From positions 128,037,741-128,101,740 of the forward strand of contig CM041465.1 in NCBI GenBank assembly GCA_023213395.1: a stretch of 64,000 nt of DNA, read 5' to 3'. Numbering within the stretch: the stretch's first letter is position 1; each line of letters begins with the position of its first letter. This stretch comes from Cycas panzhihuaensis (lineage: Eukaryota; Cycadophyta). The position numbers and the translations under genes are program-made. The notes under the pieces were generated by a model. The model saw nothing but the letters and a program-made list of their open reading frames with translations. It ran no database searches and was not told the origin of the DNA. Positions 22,260 to 35,590 of the stretch are shown one piece after another.

Positions 22260-25200
22260 GCTACATCAAACACCATTAGACCTTTCTTACTTTTCCATTA
22301 TGTACATGTCCCATGCTAGCTAGTTAGAAATACATCACTTGTCATAAATAATTATGCTTCATTTGGATTCCATAAAGAATCTATGAGTAAGGGGTGTCCA
22401 AATTTTTATAATTTTGCATTTGGCAAAATATTGCCATGATTACTATAATGGTAATCTAATGAGATTCTAATTGCTTGTTTGCTAAGTTGAAGATATGAGT
22501 ATTTACAAAGTGATAATCCAATATCTTGAAGATATGAGTATCTACAAAAAGATAGTTTAATAATTATCTTCCTTTTGGAAGAGATATACCTTGAATTTTA
22601 CTTTTTGTTTTGACTAACTCTAGAGGAGACCCATGTCCATAAATTTCTAGGACATAAAGGTAATGTGCAAGGGTAAGCTTCTCCTAGAGATCTCTATAAT
22701 CTTATTGGATCAACAAGGGCTACATTAACTATGACATGTGTCAAATCACTTTGAAAGGGTGACATGATATGTCTACAACATGCGAGATTAAAGTTAACCC
22801 ACTCTATACCCTCCCATGTTACGATTAGATTTTCAAGAATTTTATGCCCTTTAATGTCCCTCAACATTTTTACTAGTGTCAAGCATTCTCTATTGTAACT
22901 AATGCAATCCTTTTAGCTAATGACTTAAAGAATTTTTATATGATACATTGAGAAAAGTGATAGACCACCATCTTAATGTGGAGTCTTGATTTGATTCTTT
23001 TGGGATGAATATGATGGTATCATTTTAGGATGAATATGAATTGGATGTAATATTGAGCTCTCACATGGTGCTATAAAAATTATGTCCATCTTTAAATCTA
23101 TTAATCTCAAGATGTATTGATTATGAGAATTTTATTGAATATTAGGGGGATGAATCCAATCATAAGCTTTAATATGTATCTAGCCATACATAATATTGCT
23201 CAACACAATTATTAAGGTTCACTACCATCACTTTGTCCCATACTTCTTTAGTGTTTATTCAACCACATTACTTCCTCAATGTAATATCATATTCAAGCAT
23301 ATCAATAAGCTGACTTGGCAACATATGACCTAATTAATTTTTGTTCCTTAAAATGCCATTGTTATCTTGATGTCGATCTATATTGTTAATGATCATCAAC
23401 ATCAAATACTGAGACTAAAACTTTGACTACTTCATAATGTTATTCATTGACTTATACTTGGCTTTGTCAACATGGTTGATTTCATATGCTTGGCATTGAC
23501 ATCACCAATTTTGCCAACATCAACTTCATCGATTTAACATCACATAAAATTTTAAACTTTGTCATCATCAATTTCAACTCAACATTGTCAACTTTATCAA
23601 CTCTAGACATCTTCATCTACTTGTTTGACATTAATATATAATTTATTTACCTCAACATTGGCTCAACTTTTCAATGTTCACTTAATATTGAAAGTTTCAT
23701 CTTTTATTTTATCGATGGCCTTGAATCTCTACCACTATTATTTAAATGGAACCTCATTGATACTTTTATTAACTTTTTAATGTTGGTTTCTATAGTATAC
23801 TATAATATTGTATTCTAAAAAGCCATGACATTGTCCATCTCAAGGTTAATACAAACACTAGTATTTTTAATAAAGGCACCTTTACTATAATTTTATGCTT
23901 CTTTAATAATTGATTAGAAACTAATTTAGGCACTCATAATGATGTATTATGTCTTCCATTTGAACACTAGATACTACTTACCATGCCCCTATTTCACATA
24001 AAGTCATAGATGTACATGTTGCTTATTGCGCAATCTTTGACATATACATGTTAAGGCATTGACATCTTCAAGTTTGATTCTTAAGAAATTATCTGTCCAC
24101 TATACATCATCTTGAACATTCCTCTAATGGTGTTCAAGTATATAAACTATTATTGAAAAAGATTAGTCATGGCAAGAAAGACCTTGATCTTTATTTACAT
24201 AACCTCTTGTAATTATTCTTATATTCTGTTTTTGTAATCATATCTTTATTATACTTAAACCAACATTACTTAATTCTCCTTAACAAATGACAAAGGTATG
24301 CTTGTGGTCTTAATACTATCATCTATTTAACCACAAGGCATTCGAATCAATGGAGATCCTTGTAGTTCTTATATCAATAATGGTGCTAAATGTTAGCAAC
24401 TCTAGGAAAATAATGCTTCAATCAACCTCCAACATGTCATTATAGGAAAGGGACAACATTCATAAGGAGGAAATATATACACAAAAAGACATAAAGATGC
24501 GCAGTAATATTGTCATGTTATTAACAAAGGTGATTACATGGTCAATTAAGCAATGGAGGATGCCAACCTTGAGTCAATGTATCAACCTCTAATGGTAAAT
24601 CCTCATAATACACATCTACACTCTAATGCCTCTCTCACATAACATATTTATACATCACATTAGGTAGTTTATCAACCCAAATAATTCTCACACTAATTCT
24701 CCCTTTTACATTAGTCAACCCATTTGTTAATACAAATATCAATGACCACTTTATTAATGTATTGTTAATGATCCTTTAATCAACTAACACAATCTCTAAT
24801 TATTCTTCTTATAAAAATCTCTTTTTCAATTAGCAAGATGTTAATTTTAAAGGGAGAGAGATTTAATAAACAATTTTAATACAAATAAGATAAATAGATG
24901 ATATGAATGGGTTATGCCCCTAATGACTACTATAATCCTTCTATTTATTAATATAATATACAAATGTATGAAGAAGGTATAAATCTTATACGATCTTATT
25001 AATCTCTTGACTTAGTCTTTCATATTATTTGACTCCACTAATTAGTATCCAAAATGAAACATAGCCCACTTATCATACGATAATCTAGTGAATATTTTTA
25101 AGTTGGGGCAAGCTATTGCTTATTATCATTTTCACTACAAATCACTAAATTTATCCTCCATTTTGATCTAGATTGAAATCAAAATAAGATATACAAAAAG

Positions 25201-26665
25201 AAGGAATACAAGAAAATTCTAATGACCAAAATTCAAGAACTAGTGATTAGGAGGCCAACAATGAATGATCAGAGTTCAAGCAACCATCGATGGGCAAAGG
25301 GTAACTAATAAACCACAATTAAAAAGTCAACAACAAGCAATCAATGACTAAATAAACTAGTTTAAGTGTTGCATATTATGACTAAAATTATAACAAATAA
25401 TGGATTAATAAATTGTTCCTTAAATCAATTACTATAACATCAAATAAAAGGGAATAGAACAAGAGAGTGATATTATGTAAAGTAGAAAGAAAAAGAGACT
25501 CTTAAGGAAGGAAATGGACTAGAGAGGAAAGATCCTTACTAGAAAAGAGTAGGGAAGGATGTTGGCTTTAAATTTATCCACTTCAGTGTTATGTTGTAAG
25601 ACATGAAGATGCTCAATAATTCACACATATAACTAACATAATTTCATGTATTAATATAAGTATTAACTTTAGTTGTCAAATTAAATGCTTACACAAAATC
25701 CACATTAACCATATTTGTATTGAATTAAACCACCACTACTCAATTCATATTCTTTTGTAATGTGAATAGAATTATTAATAATTGACACCCTTAGCCTAAG
25801 AGAGGCATTACTTAATCTTAATTTATCATCAAGGAATTGAATAACTTATTACCTTTGATATATTCTTGATATTCAAATTCCCAAAGGGATCCATACAAGA
25901 TATTGTTAGTGACTAGGCTTCGACCACCACTTGCTCATATCATAATTTTGATATTAAGTATATTCAAATATTAGAGAAAATTTTAAAGGTATGTTTAGGT
26001 GGTCTAAACTTAAGCAAGATATATTAAAGATGGACATATGCCATTAAACCTACCTTTTCCAAATGGAAGACTCCAAAGGACTCTAAGGGAAATAAAGGGG
26101 ATATAAACTTACAAATTATGCTAGAAAATATATCTATATTTGCTCAATAAATTATATAAGAAACAAAATCTAACTCTTATGTTCAAATTACCCTTACATA
26201 GTTATGTGGCCTTTCAACTCTATAATTAGTGCTCTAAAAGTAGTATAAGTAGTCATGTAGGATCTAAATACACATTATCTTTCTCATATAATTCTAACTC
26301 TCTTTGTTATATCATTAGCTCTACTAGAACTACTACAAATGCTTAAACAATATTTAGCAAAAAACATAGCTACAGAGGGTACCTATCTCACAAGTTAGCA
26401 TCTGTAGTTATACAATAATATTTTTGTCTTAACTTGACGAGCATAAATATTCTATCGGATTCTCATAAGATGAAATCTCTTCTTTCTTTATTAATAAAAA
26501 TGAATATATTTATACATGGATTTTAATAACTTTCACAACCACATAATAGCTAACATGCTTAATGGTATTAGGTAATTAACTTAACTACTCATCTTGGTAG
26601 TTAAGTCATTATTCACATGAATGATTATATAGACTTTCCATAACCATGACTACACTTTAAAAACT
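22260..26665. other. AT-rich intergenic DNA, no gene recognised
   Basis: Only short, stop-rich frames occur. A gag-like trace might exist on - at about 23340-23000 (block KEVWDKVMVV) but is too weak to call. It contains the low-complexity stretch at 23390-23690. I see no LTR pair, primer site or RNA gene. Confidence 0.45.
23390..23690. repeat. Degenerate CAACATC/TTTGTCAAC-rich array
   Basis: About 300 bases in which short words such as AACATCAACTT, TTTGTCAAC and CATCATCAA recur irregularly. On - it would translate to Asp/Val/Lys-rich repeats broken by stops. It looks like a decayed tandem repeat. Confidence 0.45.
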
Positions 26666-26885
26666 CTAAAGGGAAAGTTCCCTTTACAAAGTTTGAAGTG
26701 AACTTTCCTTTACAAAATATTAAGTGAAGGTTTCCTCTACAAAACTTTAAGGGAACTTCCCTTTAAAACTTTTGAAGGGAATTCTCCCTTCATAAAGTTT
26801 GATGGAACCTCCATTTTAAAAATATTAAGGGAAGTTCTCTTAAATTGAATGAAGGTAACTCCCTTAAAATTGAAGGAAAGTAATT
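26666..26885. repeat. Tandem array of ~27-bp imperfectly palindromic units
   Basis: Eight to nine units of about 24-27 bp follow one another. The first and fourth are clearest: CTAAAGGGAAAGTTCCCTTTAC and TTTAAGGGAACTTCCCTTTAA. Each unit carries an AAGGGAA...TTCCCTT inverted repeat, so each can fold as a short hairpin. Units diverge by substitution and small length changes. Confidence 0.75.
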
Positions 26886-27228
26886 TAACATTTATATAAA
26901 ATGTCTTTTAAAGATATATATTCTATAAATATATTTTTAGCATGAAGACTTAGGATTTACATGAGAGTACCTCAAATATGATCACCGAACAAGATGTAAT
27001 AATTACAATGATAAATATAGATAAGGGCTAATGTAGGGATTATCAATAATAAAGATACAAGTAAAAAAAGAATTGATCAACATAGTTTTTAACTAGGGAC
27101 TCAGAAGAATTTAGTCTTTATGGTAATTTTCAAGAAGTCTAGTTTATCAATCAAACCATATCTCAAGATATGTATACTGGTGTGGATCAATAAAGGTATA
27201 TAGGAGATAATTATATAACAATGTAGTA

Positions 27229-28094
27229 TGTCTCATGCTTATACCATACATAAGTAAGACTAGGTTGTAATAGCATCATGTGTGTATAGCACTATGTTTG
27301 AGAGTGCACATAGATTAATAGTCAACATAATGATTAATAAGTACATTAGAACTAGGGTTAATGATAGGAGCATTTGATTTAATGGATGCAATTATAATGA
27401 AGAAAAAATATAACCACAGAAGCAATGTGATAATAGAACTCTAAACCATGCAAAGAATAAATAACATAAACAAATGAAGCACTCAACAAAGAACAACAGA
27501 AGATTCATGTCTAAGCCTAAACCTTTTATTAATTTAAGTAATAGCTTAAGAATTACAGAGATGAATGAACCCCAACTCTTCTCCTAGACTCATCCATAAC
27601 TATCTCATCATGTTACATATACTGTTACATAAGAATATATAGATATAACATTACAAAATAATGCCTTGTTGTTTTACAATACAATGGGCATAAACCATGG
27701 GTTGAAAAAGACCCCCATAAGACACCTAAAAAAATTTCTCAGGGGCTCCCGCCACCAAACCTCCACCTGGTGGGCTGCCGGTCCCCCAAACACCCCAGCC
27801 GAGGGCCCTACAATAGGGCTCTAAATCCCATAAAGGTGCTCGGGTGTAACACCTATATCCATGTAACACTTGCAAAGTGTTCAACATATCTAACAAAAGG
27901 GTTATGTACTTTCTTTGCATGAATAATGCCTCCATCTTTGTACAAAGGTTAATTTATTATAAATTACCAAATTCATATTATTCATCAAAGAATAACTCAA
28001 TTACTTAGATTTCCTTTCGTCTCCTTATTGTTTGTTTAGATTTTCATTTCATATCCTTGTGGAACTCTAGGTAGCACATATGAAAACCATTATA
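27229..28094 (+). repeat. LTR of the LARD-like family, split by a solo LTR (cluster B)
   Basis: Begins TGTCTCATGC at 27229 and ends CCATTATA at 28094. Without the 498-bp insertion at 27398-27895 it is about 368 bp and aligns with the reverse complement of 19767-20143. No primer site follows 28094, so it may be a solo or a 3' LTR. It starts the recognisable cluster B. Confidence 0.7.
27398..27895 (-). mobile_element. Solo LTR, Ty1/copia-like (498 bp)
   Basis: On -, it begins TGTTAGATATGTTG and ends ATTTTTTCTTCA (TG...CA). Cluster A (4725-4978) lacks it, so the insertion is specific to B. The middle holds a GC-rich block near 27735-27830 (GGGGCTCCCGCC, GCCGGTCCCCC), like that in the copia-2 LTRs. 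No internal coding DNA and no second LTR are present. The 5-bp flanks TATAA and AAAGG do not match, so a duplication is not visible. Confidence 0.65.
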
Positions 28095-30954
28095 ATTATC
28101 CATTATAACTTTAGTTACCATATATGAATATTATTTATAGACTCCATATTAAGAGAATTACCTCACTCTATGGAAAAGAATTGTTTGATTTTAGAATGAG
28201 AATATCGATATTATAACACATTCTAGAATTTTTCTGTAGGTCAATTTGACTAAAAATCATCCTTTCAAGCTTTAATTAAATGCTTAAGGATACACTTATA
28301 TTCAAATTGCCCACTTCCTTAATTACATTAATGTCTAGATTGCCTATAAGGAAGTGGGAGATTTGATACAAAGTAGTAGCAAGAATCTTATTAACCCATA
28401 ACCAAACTAATGGCACCTTCTTTGGAATGCTTGATCGCAAGCTTATAATTCAACCTAAAGAGCACAAGATACAAGCTAGAGTATTTATGCCCTTACTCAT
28501 CTTTAGCTAATTAGACTAAGGGTTCATCTAGTTAATTTATCTTCAAAGGATGTCTGGTCTCTTAATTCACCCTTAAGTGAAAAAAAATAAAGATGGAATA
28601 TAGTCAAATCAATAATGTAAAATAAGTTCCTAAACTCGACATTATAAAGGTTTTTTAAGGAAAGGAGAATAGCCTAATAAAATATGCCAAGGTTATGGAA
28701 CCATTATTTAGGAAAGGAAGAATTTCTATTATATCAGTAGGGTGGGTATTTAAAGAAACTTTCTCTCATATTTAAAATTAATAGATGATTGTATTATAGT
28801 ACTCTAATCTTAAATCCACCCTCTTACTTCTTAGAACCATTATGGTGGGAAGTATTTCTTTTATATAAATGCTCTTGAAAATGTAAAGAATTTATCCAAT
28901 GTTTAGAGAAATGATTTTTTCTTATTACACTAATTTAAATCCTTCTTAGTTATAAGTGATGATCTATCCATTACTAAATTATGATGCCATTATTAGATAG
29001 AGAATTTACTAGGCAATTTAAGGATTTATATACAAAGTGTTTCTATCCATTCTTTTATTATATGAGCTTAACTTTTAATATTTTTACTTTAAGAACATTA
29101 TTAAATTTTTATGGGAGATAGATACCTTTAAAGTATATATAAGAATGGACATGGAGGGTTAGTTCTTCTCTTACAACTTTTCCAAAAGGAGGATTTCTTA
29201 AACATAATTGATGATTCTCATAATTGCTTCACTTAGGCCATCTTTAAATGCTATGTCTAATAACTTAATATGTTCCATATTTGTCCACTAACATGGCTTA
29301 AGAGAGATTAACATTATGAGATTAGATAACTAATGAGATCACTTGAGTTGATTAGGTTATAGGGGGGACTTTAATATAATAGAAATATTATGATCTAAAA
29401 GGATGTGTCTAATAACTCAAATACCAAAATTATGATCTTAACAAATAGAGGTTTAAAACCTAGTCATTAGTAGCATCCCACATCATCCCCTTCCAAGTAA
29501 CAACATAAAAAATACATCAAAGATGAAAAGTTAATCAAGCCCTTAATATGAAACCAAGAGAAAACAATACTTATCACATACTTAGGTGTAAATTATTAAT
29601 AATTTAAATCAAATTATATAAAAACTTGAAGTAAGCTATAATGGTATAACCTAACATAAATCTATCAAATTTGGAAGTTATGCGAGTAAGTGGTTTAATA
29701 AATAAAATAAACGCTTCTATCAATATGTGAAATTATATTGGACATAGGTGTGGGTTATAAAGAATTATTATATTTCATATCATAGGGATAAATTAGACAA
29801 ATCTAAAGCTAATATATTTCCCTCATATTTTGAGCTTAAGATCATTCCTATTTTTCTCTACAATCATTTCCCCCTTCTTCTTAAGAAAATAATCCTCTCT
29901 TATTCTTCTCCACTTTATTTGATATTCTAGTAATTAATCAAACTAACAATTTCTTAATTTATTACATATTGTAGTTTTAGTTACAAGGTGTGAATATTCA
30001 ACAAGCTTATTTGTTTATTGGTTGTGGGTTGATTGCTTTAAGTAATTTGTTACTAGGTACTTGTTATTATCATTCTAATTATGGTCATCAATTTCCCTTT
30101 TTCCTATCACTAGTCACCATACTTATATTCATTAGGCACCCTATTGGCCTGAAAATAATTAGTCTTTAAGCTCTAATTGCTAGTATTTTCTTATCATCTT
30201 CCATCACTTATATCTTCTTCTACTTTTATTCTAAAGTAGGTCTTTCTTCTATAAGAATAATGATCCTAATTATTCTAATATGTATTTTTGGATACTCATT
30301 TCATAATAATAGTTCCTTTTCTTTTATAATATCAACCAAGTTAGGGTAATTGGTCTTTCATACTAAACATAAAGAGTGCTAGCTTTCTTTATCATGCCAT
30401 CCTTTCATTTCTCTAAAGGAGATTGTCTACCTTTAGAATTAATGTATCTTTTGGAATGAGTCCTTATAGTAGAGGTAAGACTCCTTCATCTTTTTCTTTA
30501 TTCAACATTAAGGGTTTGTATGATTTAAAGCTATTTACATTGAAACCTAGATATATCCCTATATAGGGTGGAAAATCAATATTAAAGAAATTTCCCTTTA
30601 CTTTCTTTATTATTTTAAAAGGTCCACATAGGATATCTCTTTATGTGCTTCCTAGTGAAATTCTCCTTTGGCAAATAAATCCAAACTTGATTACCCACTT
30701 GAAAGTCAAGTTCCTTCTTATGTAAATCATTCTTATGATTATATTTCTATTAATTATTGAGTATTATGTCATGCATCTAGAATTGAACTTACTTAATGTA
30801 CTCTGAATAACATTGTCCATGCTATTGAGTCTATCCAACAGATTTGATCAAGTTTATAGATATTGCTAATTACATTATAGAGTTGGGTTAAAAACCTAGA
30901 TAAATTTTAAAAGATCATTTCTATGTCCAATTATAAACTATTGAATTATATCTT
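28095..30954 (-). mobile_element. Old Ty3/gypsy remnant, 3' part (cluster B)
   Basis: Collinear with 4979-7728. On -, about 30930-30430 reads, through stops, as an integrase C-terminal region ending with a DFQVGNQVWIYLPKE block. The left 2.3 kb is non-coding. The empty site for cluster A's LINE lies at about 30943-30957. Confidence 0.6.
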
Positions 30955-32720
30955 TATTGGATATGAAAAACATATATATCTCATGTTTTTAGTTTATTAT
31001 TATTATATATCTCGATTAGATATACCAACATCTTATTTACTAGTCTTATTTTATTTGGAATGAGTCTCATCTTTTTAATCTAAAGCAATACCTAGATCTT
31101 ATAAAAAAATAAAATAAATAGAAAATAATAATGGATAAATTAAAGAAAAATAACACCAAATACTAGGATCATAATGACACCCTTAAGGTAACTTAACTTG
31201 GATTAAGACCATAACATTGTTGTAACAATATGTCAATATAATATATTGAGTATGTATTTATAATACATAACTTCATTATATATGGACCTGTCATAAACTA
31301 TCTACATCATAATAAAATTAATTACACAAATACACATTATAACATTACCTCATAAAGTGTGAACTAAGATATTCCAACACTCCCCCATAATGCACATTTA
31401 GGACATATATGTTTCTTTGAATTTGTAATTCTTGATCTTCGTAAATGTCTTAAAAATAATATCTAAATCTTGGTTTTCAATTTCATATTCAACTTGGTTT
31501 TGTTGAATTAACTCTAGAATGTAGTAACGATGTTTGATCTTGATATGCTTCATTTTTCATTATAAAATTGAGTTCTTCATCATATGTATAATATTTTGAT
31601 TATCATATTAAGTCTTTATAAGTTCATTCTAATTTTGATGTAGATCTTATAATATCTCTTTGAGATAAACTATTTCATGAACTTTTGCTTTATCTTTTTT
31701 GTATTTTAATTTATGTTCATCATTTAGAGTCACTTGAGATCTTATCATTCTCTTATCAAAATTTAGATCAAGAATATCTGTAAGAGTAGGCTCAATAATA
31801 ATCTATTTATCTTCATCAACTTAGAAATCTTTCTCATTATTTGAATAATCAGAATAATATTTTAAAACTTGTATACTCAAATTTGAATTAATATTTTAAA
31901 TAAAAACTTCACTTGAATTGGAATCATCAGTAACATTAATAGGTATAAGAAAATTTGATTTATATTCAACTTTAAATACAGTCTCCTTTTAAGTAATAAG
32001 AATATTTATAGAAATAAATAAAGAAACTTTAACATCTTGAATTACTTAATCATAGTCATCAATAGATTCTTTACATGGAATAACAACAATAGGTTCATCA
32101 CACTCAACATACTTAGTAGTAGTAGTCTCATCAATTGTAACAATATATTCAATCGTAGTCTCTTCACAATCAATAATAAATTTATCAATGATGTTTTCAA
32201 CCATGTTCTTCTTTTTTTGACATACCTTTTCTTCTTATATTTCTAGTTTCTAGTATACCTTTTCTTTAGGGACTTTTACATTTTCTTTAGAAATAATTAT
32301 AGTATTACCTTAAGGCTTTGGTCTTCTAAAATAAATAAATAGGATAAGAGGTTCATTAAACTTTTTTAGACTTATTTTTATCTTCAATAGTCACAGGATT
32401 TTCTTTGAGTGGTTTGACATTTGGAGCATAAATAGATGTCAACATATCCCATGCTTCCTTTGAAGTAGTAACGTGATATGTATGAGTGTATATATTCCTT
32501 TCCAAAGTAGAAAATGCATTTGAGTGATTCAACATCCTTCTCTAGAAGTTATATCAATTCTTATTCTTGATTGAATTTTAATTCACTTTTAGGATAAATT
32601 GGTTTTGGACTTATATCTTTTAGTAACTGTATCTCATAATTGTTTAACTTCCAAAATAGGTTTTATTCTTTTTAACCATGTAAAGTAATTTCTCCCATTA
32701 AAGTTAGGAGCCACAAGAAA
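30955..32720 (-). mobile_element. Internally deleted Ty1/copia remnant with 3' LTR (cluster B copy)
   Basis: On -, the 3' LTR is 31379-30955 (425 bp) and the purine tract ATTATGGGGGAG is at 31391-31380. Further upstream come a copia RNase H tail (about 31750-31430), an unclear acidic stretch, and a gag-like UBN2 domain at about 32720-32330 (AWDMLTSIYAPNVK; NFNGRNYFTWLKRI near the start). It has the same deleted layout as 14075-15850. B keeps more of the gag start than A. No primer site or 5' LTR was found to the right. Confidence 0.65.
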
Positions 32721-35590
32721 CAAACGAGAAATTTCCATTTTACTAATAGAAATCAATTATAATAGGTTCAAAAATTCATCTGTATACAACTATAAATAAG
32801 CATATCAATTCATTATACTTAATATATTATCCTATATAAATTCTATTTCTCAAAATTTTTTTATGGTTGTAAAATAATACATCAAATTTTAAGTAAATTT
32901 TCTCTATAAAAGCAAAATCAAAATATATTAAATCATATACTAAAATGTTCATCTTTGAGTCAAGATTCCAATGGTTTAGGTAATTTAAAAAATGGACTCT
33001 TAAAACTCAAGATATTAAAGAATATTAAAAAAATAAACTCTTAGAAATCAAGATACAAATTCGATAAACATTAATTTAAAAAAATAATCAAACACTTCAA
33101 AATCTAATCTAAATCAATTTTCTCCTCAGGCAAATGATGATGGTTATAATGTGTAGAACTTTGGAAACTAAGCAATGATATATAGCTAATGCAAAGTAGA
33201 AAATAAATTGGCCAACTAGATGGCAAGCTCCTTGGTGAATAACTGGCTCATGATTATAATATAATCTTGGTGAAAAAAATCATAATAAATAGTGACTAAT
33301 CCTCAATGCAAATAAGCTGAGTGACTAAAATCTCTTCACAATGATCTTAATATAACAACTATAGGTCACCAACATAGAAGGTCAAATAGAGAGCATAATG
33401 GATTGATGACATATGGTAGTTACTAATAGATATAGAAGCATGTATGAAATTGATATATATTTATATAATATTCATGTGAAAAACACTAGGGGGGAAAAAG
33501 GAAAAGAAAAAAGATAAATCAATGTGAATAAATAATAGATAGAGCATATCATAAAGACCTGTAACTAAAGTGGCTATTTATATATATAACGATCTAGACA
33601 TGACAAATGTAAGATGCATAATCAAGCTAGATAAATGCTTAGTCAAATGTGTTGTGATAAACATAGAAAAGATAGGCAATGAAATGTAGTGTTAGGTGTA
33701 TAATAAGTAGTAGATGCATATCTAATATGTGAGAGATAAAATTATATCTATTGTTCATAGATTTTAGGTACAAAGCCCAAAATTTAAGGAAACAATTTAC
33801 CTCTTAGTAATGAAACTCAAGCAATAGAGAGAAAATATTATCAATACCATATTTTATATATATATATATATAATATTGTTAATATTTTATGTGAATATAA
33901 CATACTGTGAAATAAATCTAGGATATTTTAATTTTATAATTTTGTAAATAAATAATAAAATGATCACCAAAATATTTAGTACTTTAGTGACTATATTGAG
34001 TTATATAAGAGTGATAAAGGTATGAATAACCCTGCACTAACATAACATTACTGGTGTGATCTTAAGTAATCTAGACAAGTATAGAAAGACCATGATTTTC
34101 TCTTTCTTTTTTTTCCAATACATATGAATAAATATTATCATAAAAGTAGAAACCGTAATCTAAGACATACATTATAAAGAACAATGTAATGGATATGAGA
34201 GTATAAAGGTATTAGTTGATAAGGAAAATAATATAATAATATAGTCTCTCCATGTCTTAATAAAAGTTAACCTAGGATATGATATTTAAGAATGATGGTT
34301 TTAGTATCTCACTCCATCTAGTTATAACATCTCTTGTTATACTACAGTCTAATAAATAATAATGTGAAGCTAATGAACTAGCCACCACTAAATCCATTAG
34401 CCAATATTATATATATGTAAGATTATATAAGTCTATAGTTCAAAGAATGATAACATGGGACTTATGGAATTGATAAATAAGTTGATAATATATGAGAGAG
34501 TTTTTTTAAATCTTTTATTCCTAATCAATTTTTATAATATTCTCTTTTTTCATGTTATATAGTTCTATGATTTAGTAAATGATTGTGTAAGGCTTAAAGA
34601 AAACTAAACTTCTACTAAATCTATATATTTTAAGACACCCCTACTTCACTTGTATATAGGTTTCAACTTGAGATTTGGATTTGTATAATACTTAATAGGT
34701 GCTTATTAGTCTTCTTGTAACACCATCTTGCAAGAGGAAGATTAAGAGGGAGGGAGCATATGTGCTTCATCATTGAGGACTTACTAGTAATCATAGGCAT
34801 ATAATAACTAATAAAATGAGATAAGAGCCATTATGCCTAACTTGTTTGTTTATTTTTTCCAAAGAAAAATAAAATAGACTATAAATGTTTTAAGTTAAAG
34901 ATCATTTCCCATTAAAAGTCATACACTGGGACACATAAGAATACATGTCTTTTATAGGAATTTATTTTGTTCTTATTGCTTAAGATAATCCCTCAGCTAT
35001 ATGTATTCCTTTAGATGAATTGAATAGGCCCATTCCCAAATGAACACTTCCATATAAATCCTTGAACTCTTTAAATCTAAAGCAACCTAATCTAATTATT
35101 GATCTTAGCTTAGTTGCTTATAGCCTTAGTAAATTGTTAATGATGATGTTATGAAATACTCTTATTATGTCTTATGATAGTATTAAACTATTAAAGATCC
35201 ATTTCAAGTGTTGACTATTATATAGCTTTTATTAAGCATATAAGAAATGAAGTGTCTTGTGGCCTATATGCATAATTATCTCTTTCCAAAGTAAGTAATT
35301 CCTTTAATGATTCACTACTTGAACAAAAGCATACCTCTCTTTATAATACATTGTAATTTGACATTGGTCTTAGGAAAGTTTCTTATTAATATTCTATTAT
35401 TTGCACTTGCTATATCAAGTCAACTTTTTGTATGACTAATAAAGAATTTTCCTCTACCCTAAATGGTTGTTACATACTTGGTAATGGTATAACTAGTGCA
35501 CTGATAACCTTATTTAATTATTCAAATTCTTTCTATTATTTAATTCTTAGTTATGTATTGTCTTCTCTTTCAAAATAATATTTGAAGATA
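32721..35590. other. AT-rich DNA with gypsy traces, no gene recognised
   Basis: This lies between the copia remnant and the gypsy RT; most of it has no counterpart in A. It should include the gypsy RNase H and integrase core on -, but I could not read convincing motifs. A (TA)9 microsatellite is at 33855-33872. A purine-rich run (AAGAGGGAGGGAG near 34744) might be a polypurine tract on +. Confidence 0.35.

Noticed and set aside
26666-26885. Spaced repeats resembling a CRISPR array
   Set aside because: Units are contiguous and themselves diverge, with no constant repeat and unique spacers, and the genome is eukaryotic.
27726-27935. A 69-codon frame on - near the solo LTR
   Set aside because: It runs across the GC-rich LTR block and the LTR boundary, with no family likeness.
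33855-33872. (TA)9 run as a notable element
   Set aside because: An ordinary microsatellite in AT-rich DNA; mentioned only in the feature for that stretch.
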